Of a stretch of 14,850 nt of DNA, positions 6,996 to 13,256 are shown piece by piece. The notes under the pieces are model-generated. The model saw nothing but the letters and a program-made list of their open reading frames with translations, made no database searches and was not told where the DNA came from. Location: contig JAYTMY010000257.1 in the NCBI GenBank assembly GCA_043748535.1, forward strand, positions 1 to 14,850, written 5' to 3'. Source of the stretch: CAMCSH01 sp043748535 (GTDB taxonomy: Bacteria; Verrucomicrobiota; Lentisphaeria; Lentisphaerales; Lentisphaeraceae). Each line of letters starts with the position of its first letter. Positions within the stretch are counted from its first letter, which is position 1. Made by a program: the position numbers and the translations under genes.

Positions 6996-7106
6996 CTAAT
7001 GCTGATTTGGGGTGGCGATGATAATCAACTGCTGTTGAATTACAAACGCCTTACCATACAGACTAACGCAGGCTGCCATCCAGCGGATACAATTTCGACT
7101 TTTCAT
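6996..7106 (-). CDS. Possible 36-aa leader ORF (uncertain)
   Basis: An ATG at 7106 is preceded by GGAGAA with 4 nt spacing and opens a 36-codon frame (MKSRNCIRWMAACVSLYGKA then FVIQQQLIIIATPNQH), ending 17 bases before the start of the helical-repeat gene. The ribosome-binding site is the only real support. The N-terminus looks like a truncated signal sequence, so this could be a leader peptide, a decayed gene start or chance. It overlaps the weak promoter suggested at 7018-7045; both are unlikely to be right. Confidence 0.22.
   Translation of the reverse strand: MKSRNCIRWMAACVSLYGKAFVIQQQLIIIATPNQH
7018..7045 (-). promoter_or_regulatory. Weak sigma70-like promoter candidate for the exported-protein operon
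   Basis: On the minus strand TTGTAA (7040-7045) and TATCAT (7018-7023) are separated by 16 nt and lie about 40 nt upstream of the helical-repeat gene start. The match is 4/6 and 5/6 to the E. coli consensus. If the operon is instead driven by the neighbouring ECF sigma factor, the true promoter would look different and lie elsewhere in 6979-7331. Confidence 0.2.
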
Positions 7107-7331
7107 GGCGTTCTCCAAGTTTTGATGGGGGGCAAGACTAAGGAGACTCGGCGTTGCGCGCTTTGCCGCGAAATCATGCTTTAGGTTTGAATGAAGATGC
7201 AACGAGCAATGTCATCGCTACATGAAGTTCCGATGAACCGGAGTTCCCGCAAGTGGCCCCGCGTGACGGCAGGAAAGCGTCCAAATGTGTAAGGTAGGAA
7301 TGACTCTTCGAGGCCGCTCTCCAGATGAAGT
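7107..7331. other. Intergenic region between fecR-like gene and exported-protein operon
   Basis: This is the upstream part of a 353 bp gap (6979-7331) between two co-directional minus-strand units. No convincing gene or RNA gene is visible. It contains alternating GTTC-GAAC-GTTC arms at 7227-7246. The region should hold either a terminator for the sigma/FecR operon or the promoter of the next operon, but I see no strong hairpin-plus-T-run. Confidence 0.5.
7227..7246. promoter_or_regulatory. Alternating inverted repeat GTTC-CGAT-GAAC-CGGA-GTTC
   Basis: Three 4-base arms at 8 bp spacing form two overlapping palindromes: GTTC (7227-7230), GAAC (7235-7238) and GTTC (7243-7246). It lies about 250 bp upstream of the exported-protein operon. 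It could be an operator-like site, but the arms are short and chance is possible. Confidence 0.2.
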
Positions 7332-8618
7332 CTAAGGCATCCTCACTTTGGCGCTCAATTCGAGATTGAGAAAGGTGTCGCGGCTGTCGATGCTGCGGTT
7401 GTGGATTTCGACGGCGATGACATTGCGGCCGGGCTTGAGGATCCCGGCGGGGATCGGAGCTTGCGTCTGGTCCTGGGCTTCATGTATTTCAGCCCGGGTA
7501 GCGGCGGACACTATCCCAGCGGGAAGGGCAATGCGGGCGATTTCGATGCCGTTGAGGTAGACGATTGCGCCGTCGTCGAAGTGCGCCTTCAAGATCAAAT
7601 CTTGGTATTCCGACGGGTCGTCCAAGATGAAATTCTTGCGGAAGTAGTAGGTGATTTTATTCGCTGCCACCAAGGTTTTGCAGCCGCTGCCATAGCCGAA
7701 AGAACATTGACCGATCTTCCAGGCACGATCATCGAAGTTCGGCTGCTTCCAGAAGGTTCCCAGATCCGCTCCATCGTCGAGATAGCGCCACTCCGGTGAG
7801 TTCATCGAGAGGAGGATGGCGAGCTCCGGCGGGGCTGCGAGGGGGATGCAATGTGACATGTTGCGTGAGCTGAGGGCTTCGCCACCGTGGACCTTGCTTT
7901 TCTGGTCGTTTGAGCTCATCTCGACACAACCGTGCTGCACTTCCAGCCGCGTCCCCTGTTCATTATAAGCAAGAGAGAAACGCGTGCCGATGATTTCCAC
8001 TTGGGCGTCGGGGGTGGCGATGCGGAAGGGTTTCGGCTGGGGATCGACCTCGGCGGTGAAACTGCCTTGCTGCAGATCGAGGCGAAATTCCGGCTTGGTG
8101 CTGACCAGCAGGCGGGAGTTCTTGGCGACGATGATTTTGGTGCCGTCACCGGGCAGGTGCAGTGCGACTGCGGTGGCGCCGGTAATGAGCCGGTCGCCGG
8201 GGTAAAGCTGATCGTCGTGGACGATCAGGCCCTGGCGCAGAAGCTGGGCATCAGCGGGCAGCAGCGCGACGAGGAATTCTGGCGGTCTGGAATCTTTGGA
8301 GAAGAACAGCAGCAAGCCGATGACCAGGCTGGCGGCCAAGCCGAGGCCGATCCACCAGGGAGCGCGGGAGCGGCTTGCCGGGCGACGGCTTCGCGACGGG
8401 CGACGGCGGCTGGGCGAGCGCTGCAGGGCTGAAGCGGTGGCACGGCGAATCTGAGAAGGAGAAAACTCGCGCAGATCGAGGAGGAAGTTCACTTGGACGA
8501 GATATTCCCGATAGACTTCTTCGGATGCATAAATCTGCTCGTGCAGGGACGCGATTTCGGCCTCATCGGCTTCGCCGGCGAGGCATTTTTCAATCAGCAT
8601 GGCCAGTTCATGTGTCAT
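7332..8618 (-). CDS. FecR-like transmembrane anti-sigma factor with C-terminal beta-sandwich domain
   Basis: The 428 aa protein has a cytoplasmic N-terminal part (1-86) with the EAEIASLHEQI-type helix seen in sigma-binding domains, a transmembrane helix at about 88-106, and a periplasmic FecR domain at about 120-250 including PFRIATPDAQVEIIGTRFSL (197-216). A C-terminal domain at about 277-428 begins WRYLDDGADLGTFW, continues NFDDRAWKIG, and includes AHFDDGAIVYLNGIEIAR. That domain is a galactose-binding-like sandwich frequent in planctomycete and verrucomicrobial surface proteins. It presumably binds the partner sigma factor and releases it upon an envelope signal. The start ATG overlaps the stop of the sigma gene (8615-8618), so the two are co-translated. 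The stretch 59-86 before the membrane helix is unusually rich in Arg and Ser. Confidence 0.88.
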   Translation of the reverse strand: MTHELAMLIEKCLAGEADEAEIASLHEQIYASEEVYREYLVQVNFLLDLREFSPSQIRRATASALQRSPSRRRPSRSRRPASRSRAPWWIGLGLAASLVIGLLLFFSKDSRPPEFLVALLPADAQLLRQGLIVHDDQLYPGDRLITGATAVALHLPGDGTKIIVAKNSRLLVSTKPEFRLDLQQGSFTAEVDPQPKPFRIATPDAQVEIIGTRFSLAYNEQGTRLEVQHGCVEMSSNDQKSKVHGGEALSSRNMSHCIPLAAPPELAILLSMNSPEWRYLDDGADLGTFWKQPNFDDRAWKIGQCSFGYGSGCKTLVAANKITYYFRKNFILDDPSEYQDLILKAHFDDGAIVYLNGIEIARIALPAGIVSAATRAEIHEAQDQTQAPIPAGILKPGRNVIAVEIHNRSIDSRDTFLNLELSAKVRMP

Positions 8619-9139
8619 CGGGCGGCCTCGGCAATGCAGTCTTTGAGAATGTGGCGCAGGCGGAGGAGCTGAGAGCGGATCTGGGTATCGGTCTGCTGCA
8701 GTTGGGCCGCGAGATCGAGGCAGCGCATCTTGTCGAAATAACGCTTGATCACCAGATCGCGGTGTTTGTCAGAAAGTTTGCCGATGCATTTCGCCAGCGC
8801 CTGCTGGCGCTCCAGAGCATTCTCGGCGAGGTCGACGGCGTATTGCTGGGCGAGGTGATCCTGAGCTTCTTCGAGGACTCGGTTCGAGCGCAGGAATTTG
8901 CGTTTCGAATGGAGGATTTTGTAGCGGGCGACGCCGAAGATCCAGGACGCGAAGTCGGACTCGGTGGACTCAAACTCGGGGAATTTCTCCCACGCCACCA
9001 CCACCACGTCCTGGAGGACGTCTTCCACTTCGCTGAAGTTTGGATGCAGGGTGCAGACATAACGCAGCAAGGCACTCTGCACCGGCGTGTAGAGACGAAG
9101 AAAATGCTTGTGACGATCATCGTTAGTCATCTTGTTCAT
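8615..9139 (-). CDS. ECF-type RNA polymerase sigma factor, Rhodopirellula/Verrucomicrobium family
   Basis: The 174 aa protein has the two-domain ECF layout. Region 2 is at about 11-81, with EVEDVLQDVVVVAWEKF at 37-53 and FASWIFGVARYKIL at 63-76. Region 4 is at about 110-163, with LSDKHRDLVIKRYFDK at 122-137 and the helix-turn-helix LDLAAQLQQTDTQIRSQLLR. It would direct core RNA polymerase to a small set of promoters and be held inactive by the FecR-like protein encoded immediately after it. The start is uncertain: ATG codons at 9139 and 9130 are both possible and neither has a good Shine-Dalgarno sequence. Targets are unknown; the co-directional exported-protein operon downstream is the obvious candidate by position only. 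Confidence 0.92.
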   Translation of the reverse strand: MNKMTNDDRHKHFLRLYTPVQSALLRYVCTLHPNFSEVEDVLQDVVVVAWEKFPEFESTESDFASWIFGVARYKILHSKRKFLRSNRVLEEAQDHLAQQYAVDLAENALERQQALAKCIGKLSDKHRDLVIKRYFDKMRCLDLAAQLQQTDTQIRSQLLRLRHILKDCIAEAAR

Positions 9140-9429
9140 CTTGGCGCAGAATCTAACTCCTGAATCTTCTAAATCCTAAAGTTCCCGCGCCCAATGAAAC
9201 GTGACGACATCCGGGAGGAAAATTATGGTTCTGTATCACTGCGAGTCCGGCGGTTGAAACCCCCGGCGACACTCATCACTGTCGCGTCGCGCCGCATGAT
9301 GCAAGCTCAACTGGCGTGCTTCAGGCAGGGACAAGTGTGTGCGCTTATTTCGCCCGGCTTCTTGCCTCTTAGACCGGAGCGCACTAAGTTCCGGCCTCCC
9401 TTTACCTTGCCGCTCAACCCGAGGCCATA
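9140..9429. other. Divergent intergenic region between sigma factor and MFS genes
   Basis: This 290 bp stretch separates the minus-strand sigma/FecR unit from the plus-strand transporter genes and must contain promoters for both. I see no promoter match good enough to mark, no RNA gene and no strong hairpin. A 78-codon frame starting at 9194 lacks family resemblance and is not called. Confidence 0.5.
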
Positions 9430-10716
9430 ATGACTCCTTCTCCTTCTCAAATCGAATCCGGCCCCTGGTGGCGTGGCATCACTCGCTATCAATGGCTGGT
9501 GCTTTTTGTTGCTTGGCTCGGATGGACTTTCGATGTCATGGACGCCCTGCTGTGGACCTTCGTCAAAACCGACGCCACCAGCGATCTCCTCAAGCTGCCT
9601 GCCTCGCACCCCGATGTGGCCTTATGGGCCGGCGGCATTCAGGCGGTGTTGCTTATCGGCTGGGCCACCGGTGGCATTCTTTTTGGCGTCCTCAGCGACA
9701 AGATCGGCCGGACCAAGGCGATGCTCTACACCATCCTGATCTATTCGGTCTTCACTGGCCTTTCCTGCTTCGTCCAGAACATCGAGCAACTGGCGCTCTG
9801 CCGCTTCCTCACCGGCCTCGGCGTCGGCGGCGAATGGGCCTGCGGCGCGGCGCTCATCGCCGAGGTCTTTCCGACTCGCTCGCGCACCTGGGTGGCCTGC
9901 ATTTTGCAGAGCGCCGCCAGCATCGGTATCATCCTTGCCAACACCATCTGCTCCAGCCTCAAAGCTCATGGCTACGACTGGCGTGTAGCCTTTGCCGTCG
10001 GTATCGCCCCGGCCTTGCTCACCGTCCTGCTGCGCTACGCCGTTAAGGAGCCCGACGCCTGGATCCACTCGCACGCCACTCACAAGGCCGGCGAAGCGGG
10101 TTCCTTGACCGAGCTCTTTTCAACGCGTTTCCGTCGCCACACCCTGGTTGGCGTCTCCCTCGCCATCGCTGGCGTCTTCGGCATCTGGGGCGCCAACTAT
10201 TTCTCCCAAGATCTCCTCAAACAAGCCCTGCACACGCTTCCTGCGGCCTTGGCCCAATCAGAACGGGTGTCGATCACCAACTGGCAGACCCTAGCCCAAA
10301 TGGCCGGCTTCCTGGTCTGCGCTCCGATCGCCGTCTATCTCGGCCGCCGCCACTCCTTCGGCTTCTACTTTCTCGGCAGCCTGATCGTCACGCCACTGTG
10401 CTTTCACCTCTCCGTGGATGCTGAAAGTGCGCGGCTCTGGGTGCCCCTGATGGGCTTCTTCACCGGCGGCATGTTCTCCGGCTACATCATCTACCTGCCT
10501 GAGCTCTACCCCTCGCGATTGCGTGCCACCGGCGCCGGTTTCTGCCTCAACGTCGCCCGCTACATCGCCGCTGCCGGGCCCTGGCTGATGGGTTGGATGC
10601 AAGGTAAGATCGAGCTCAAATGGGCCGCCACGCTGATCGCCCTGATCTACCTCCTGGGTCTCGCCGCCTTGCCCTTCGCCCGCGAAACCAAGGACCAGCC
10701 GCTGCCAGAGGACTGA
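9430..10716 (+). CDS. Major facilitator superfamily transporter
   Basis: The 428 aa protein has about 12 hydrophobic helices and MFS signatures. Motif A is GVLSDKIGRTKA at 86-97, between helices 2 and 3. GLGVGGEWACGAALIAEVFP (129-148) is of the type seen in the sugar and organic/aromatic acid symporter families. PELYPSRLRATGAGF at 357-371 sits in the second half. The second-half motif A counterpart is reduced to YLGRRHSFG. It is an inner-membrane, probably proton-coupled carrier; the closest overall flavour is the aromatic/organic acid symporter (AAHS, NanT-like) branch, but the substrate cannot be assigned. The ATG at 9430 is the first in-frame start before the first helix; an AGG lies close upstream. 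It stands apart from the ABC genes by 177 bp containing a repeat array. Confidence 0.88.
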   Translation: MTPSPSQIESGPWWRGITRYQWLVLFVAWLGWTFDVMDALLWTFVKTDATSDLLKLPASHPDVALWAGGIQAVLLIGWATGGILFGVLSDKIGRTKAMLYTILIYSVFTGLSCFVQNIEQLALCRFLTGLGVGGEWACGAALIAEVFPTRSRTWVACILQSAASIGIILANTICSSLKAHGYDWRVAFAVGIAPALLTVLLRYAVKEPDAWIHSHATHKAGEAGSLTELFSTRFRRHTLVGVSLAIAGVFGIWGANYFSQDLLKQALHTLPAALAQSERVSITNWQTLAQMAGFLVCAPIAVYLGRRHSFGFYFLGSLIVTPLCFHLSVDAESARLWVPLMGFFTGGMFSGYIIYLPELYPSRLRATGAGFCLNVARYIAAAGPWLMGWMQGKIELKWAATLIALIYLLGLAALPFARETKDQPLPED

Positions 10717-10785
10717 GGCAACAATCATCAAAAAGAGTCGGCCAGGCGCGTTTTCTTTGGCGAGATCTGACCCATTGTTGAGGCC

Positions 10786-10866
10786 TGACTGCTGATCGCT
10801 GATCGCTGACCGCTGACCGCTGACCGCTGACTGACTGCTGACCTCTGACCTCTGACCGCTGACTTT
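10786..10866. repeat. Heptamer tandem repeat array, consensus TGACCGC
   Basis: Eleven near-identical 7 bp units run from 10786 to 10866: TGACTGC, TGATCGC twice, TGACCGC three times, a 4-base partial TGAC at 10828-10831, then TGACTGC, TGACCTC twice, TGACCGC and TGACTTT. AAACCTTAAACTCTC follows. It sits between the MFS gene and the ABC permease gene. Read on the minus strand it gives a meaningless Ser/Gln-rich frame. The period of 7 and absence of spacers exclude a CRISPR array. Confidence 0.9.
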
Positions 10867-10893
10867 AAACCTTAAACTCTCAAAAGAGCTCCC

Positions 10894-11862
10894 ATGGACC
10901 CATCTCCAGCACCGCCGCAACGCCTCGGCTACCTGCGCGAAACCGCGATTGTTTTCGGCTACGAGTTCGCCGCCGTTTGGCGCGGCGTCCGGCCCTTGTC
11001 GCTCCTTGCCGTCTATTTCCTCGGCAGCTTCCTCGTGGTCGGGATCTTCTGTAAGTTCTATAACGCCGCCGAAGAGAAGGACATGAATCCCGAGGAGGCG
11101 AAAGCCTTCATCGCCGCCTTACTCTATTCATCCGTCAAAGACCCGGTGCAAGAGGCCGATGGCCCAGTCTTCGACGATGAAAAACCCGCGGCGGGAAAAC
11201 CGCACCAAAAGCCCCCTATGCCGAAGCTGTCGGAGCGTCAGGACAAGGCGGTCTCGGCGGTCATCAACTCGACTCCTCTGCCGATGCTATTTGTCTTTTG
11301 GATGGGCATTCTGGTGACCCCGCTCTTCTCGATTTTAATGGGCTTCGACCTGCTTGCCGGGGACCTGCAGCACCGCTTCATCCGCTACCTCGCGCCGCGT
11401 CTCCGGCCCGGCCCGATGCTGATCGGCAAGATCCTCAGCCAGGTGGCGATCCAAGTGCTGATCTCCCTGATCACCGCCTTCTGCGTCCTCGCCTATTTCT
11501 CCTGGCAGCTGAAGGGCTTTGACGCCGCCGCCGCTTTCACCGCGATCTGCCGTTTCTGGAGCCTCAGCATCCCCTACATGGCCACCTACGTCGCCCTCGC
11601 CGCCTTCCTTTCCTCGCTCACTCGTGTCCCCCTGCTGGCCCTGCTCCTCCAGCTGGTCGCCATCTTCCTCCTCTGGTTCCTCTCCGCTCTCGCCAGCTGG
11701 CCGCCCCTCGCCTTCCTCGATTACCTGCTGCCCTCCTACTACAAGTTCGGCCTCTACAGTCCCGATCCCGCCTACTTCCTCAGCAGCGTCGCCGTCTACA
11801 CCCTCTTTGCCAGCTTCTTCACCGGCCTGGCTTGGCTGGTCACCACTAGGAGAGACCGATGA
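10894..11862 (+). CDS. ABC-2 type transporter permease
   Basis: The 322 aa membrane protein has about six predicted helices near 34-53, 128-152, 177-202, 222-241, 245-268 and 294-317. A long hydrophilic, Lys/Pro/Glu-rich loop (54-127) lies between helices 1 and 2, as is common in ABC-2 permeases. The segment LLAGDLQHRFIRYLAPRLRP (153-172) follows helix 2 in the position of the usual ABC-2 coupling region. Its stop overlaps the start of the ATPase gene (ATGA at 11859-11862), so together they form an exporter with one membrane and one ATPase subunit type. The substrate is unknown; no dedicated membrane-fusion or outer-membrane gene is adjacent. Confidence 0.85.
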   Translation: MDPSPAPPQRLGYLRETAIVFGYEFAAVWRGVRPLSLLAVYFLGSFLVVGIFCKFYNAAEEKDMNPEEAKAFIAALLYSSVKDPVQEADGPVFDDEKPAAGKPHQKPPMPKLSERQDKAVSAVINSTPLPMLFVFWMGILVTPLFSILMGFDLLAGDLQHRFIRYLAPRLRPGPMLIGKILSQVAIQVLISLITAFCVLAYFSWQLKGFDAAAAFTAICRFWSLSIPYMATYVALAAFLSSLTRVPLLALLLQLVAIFLLWFLSALASWPPLAFLDYLLPSYYKFGLYSPDPAYFLSSVAVYTLFASFFTGLAWLVTTRRDR

Positions 11863-12773
11863 ACCCGATCCGCCTGCGCGCCCTGCGCAAAAGCTTCGGC
11901 CGCAAAGTCGCGGTCGACTCCCTCACGCTCGACATCGCTCCCGATCAGATCTACGGTCTCATCGGTCCCAATGGCGCCGGCAAGACCACCACGTTCTCGA
12001 TGATGGCCGGCTATCTCCACCCGAGCAGCGGTGACATCGCCATCCTCGGCTGCCGTCCCGGTGACGTCGACGCCCTGCGCAATCGCGTCGGCGTCCTGCC
12101 GCAAGACGCCCTGCTGCCGGCCCAGACCCGCTGCGCCGACCTGCTCAGCTACTTCGGCCGCCTGCAGGGTTTCGACACCCTCACGGCCCGCCAACTCGCG
12201 GTCGAAGCGCTCGAGCGCGTTGGCCTGCCCGACGCCGCCGAGCTGCGCTGTGGCACCCTGTCGCACGGCATGGCCAAGCGCATCGGCATCGCCCAGGCCT
12301 TCCTCGGCAATCCCGAGCTGGTCCTCCTCGACGAGCCCACCGCCGGCCTCGATCCCAAACACGCCCACCAGATCCGCGATCTCATCCGCCAGCAACGCCG
12401 TGCCGGACGCTGCATCGTCATCTCCAGCCACAACTTGCACGAGCTCGAATCGCTGTGCGACGCCGCCGCCATTCTCGACCACGGCCGACTGGTGCTCGAA
12501 GGGACGATGGCGACCCTCACCGGCAGCTCGCGCCAGATCCGTATTCAGCTCTTGCCCGGAGCCCAGCCCGAGCTCGACGCGCTGCGCCGCCTGCCGCAAC
12601 TCAAATCGGCCAATTTTGACGCCGCTAACGCCTGCCTCGAAATCGAGGTCGAGGCCGCCCGTCCCGAAGAATTGATCACCGCCGCCCTTGGCCTCCTCAT
12701 CGCTCAAGGCCTGCTCATCGCCGGAGTCAGCAAAGGCGATTCCCTCGAAGCCCAGGTGATGAAGCTGATCTAA
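11859..12773 (+). CDS. ABC transporter ATP-binding protein
   Basis: The 304 aa protein has a complete nucleotide-binding domain: Walker A GPNGAGKTT at 36-44, Q-loop Gln82, signature LSHGM at 134-138, Walker B LVLLDEP at 154-160, D-loop TAGLD at 161-165 and switch His191. LS(K/H)GM in place of LSGGQ is normal for ATPases that pair with ABC-2 permeases. A C-terminal region of about 85 aa (220-304) is typical of the CcmA/DrrA-like group. The start is supported by AGGAG six bases upstream and by overlap with the permease stop. It powers the exporter formed with the preceding gene. The substrate is not predictable. Confidence 0.93.
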   Translation: MNPIRLRALRKSFGRKVAVDSLTLDIAPDQIYGLIGPNGAGKTTTFSMMAGYLHPSSGDIAILGCRPGDVDALRNRVGVLPQDALLPAQTRCADLLSYFGRLQGFDTLTARQLAVEALERVGLPDAAELRCGTLSHGMAKRIGIAQAFLGNPELVLLDEPTAGLDPKHAHQIRDLIRQQRRAGRCIVISSHNLHELESLCDAAAILDHGRLVLEGTMATLTGSSRQIRIQLLPGAQPELDALRRLPQLKSANFDAANACLEIEVEAARPEELITAALGLLIAQGLLIAGVSKGDSLEAQVMKLI

Positions 12774-12803
12774 ATCATTCTTCCCCCCAAAGGCCGAGAC
12801 ATC

Positions 12804-13028
12804 ATGAAAAAAACGTCCCAATGCCCCAAATGCGGCTCCAAAGAAATAATCACCAAAGCCAAGATTCTCGATCGGACACAATACGGCTATGTACAGCTCA
12901 CCGTAATGACAGAGGAGAATCCCGATGCGTTGATTTTTAGAGGAGAGAAGACATCTCCTGTCTCCCCTTGGATTTGTAAGTCCTGTGGCTACACCGAATT
13001 ATATGCTGATCACCCTGACTCGCTTTGA
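12804..13028 (+). CDS. Small zinc-ribbon protein
   Basis: The 74 aa protein has two CxxC knuckles, CPKCG at 7-11 and CKSCG at 58-62, which would bind one zinc ion. The spacing of about 47 residues between them, with a strand-rich middle, resembles the small 'nucleic-acid-binding protein containing a Zn-ribbon' group. AAAGG lies about 10 nt upstream of the ATG. It is 30 bp after the ABC ATPase gene and may be read through from it, but its lower GC content and position beside the dispersed repeats suggest a separate history. DNA/RNA binding is a family-level inference only. Confidence 0.75.
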   Translation: MKKTSQCPKCGSKEIITKAKILDRTQYGYVQLTVMTEENPDALIFRGEKTSPVSPWICKSCGYTELYADHPDSL

Positions 13029-13090
13029 GTTTGACATTCAAGCCGCACAGCGTGCTTCGCCGAGATAAACTAAAAATCGCAGCAGCCGCC

Positions 13091-13212
13091 GGGCTCCGCG
13101 ACCCCGTTGGGGTCGATCTTTTTAACTCTCTCCGACCCAAGGTGTCGCCGATGCGGCTCAACCCTGGGCTAAAATCCGCGACTCCTTTGGAGTCAACCGA
13201 GCTTGAGCTCAT
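13091..13212. repeat. Dispersed palindromic repeat, right copy with an extra half-unit
   Basis: 13142-13212 is the second copy of the ~70 bp element at 1-71. Just before it, 13091-13119 is a related half-unit: GGGCTCCGCGACCCCGTTGG resembles GGGCTAAAATCCGCGACTCC at 13166-13185 with 5 bases missing. Each half-unit holds a hairpin with a 6 bp stem and 3-base loop: GACCCC-GTT-GGGGTC (13100-13114) and GACTCC-TTT-GGAGTC (13180-13194). A competing pairing GGGTCG (13110-13115) with CGACCC (13133-13138) is possible. The element fills most of the 228 bp gap at 13029-13256 between convergent genes. Confidence 0.8.
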
Positions 13213-13256
13213 TCAGAAACCGAACAAAAGCTGACCTGAGGCTCCCAAGGATCGCC

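Noticed and set aside
9194..9430. A 78-codon frame in the sigma/MFS divergent region
   Set aside because: No ribosome-binding site, no recognisable motif and an Arg/Pro-rich random-looking translation.
10719..10780. CAACAAT / ATTGTTG inverted repeat after the MFS gene as a terminator
   Set aside because: Only 7 bp with a 48-base loop and no T-run at the right place; too weak to call.
10786..10866. CRISPR array
   Set aside because: The units are 7 bp and directly adjacent with no spacers, and there are no cas genes in the window.
10291..10920. A 209-codon minus-strand frame with a Ser/Gln-rich repetitive start
   Set aside because: Its beginning is only the translation of the heptamer array and the rest is antisense to the MFS gene.
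12258..12272. Non-canonical ABC signature LSHGM as a sign of a broken ATPase
   Set aside because: LS(K/H)GM is usual among ATPases that work with ABC-2 permeases; Walker A, Walker B, Q-loop and switch His are intact.
11796..12881. A 361-codon open frame on the minus strand
   Set aside because: Antisense to the ABC ATPase gene, which has every catalytic motif; the reverse translation shows no domain.
13025..13234. A 69-codon plus-strand frame over the palindromic repeats
   Set aside because: It is formed by the dispersed intergenic element itself (DPVGVDLFN and similar). The DNA-level palindromes explain the conservation better than a protein does.
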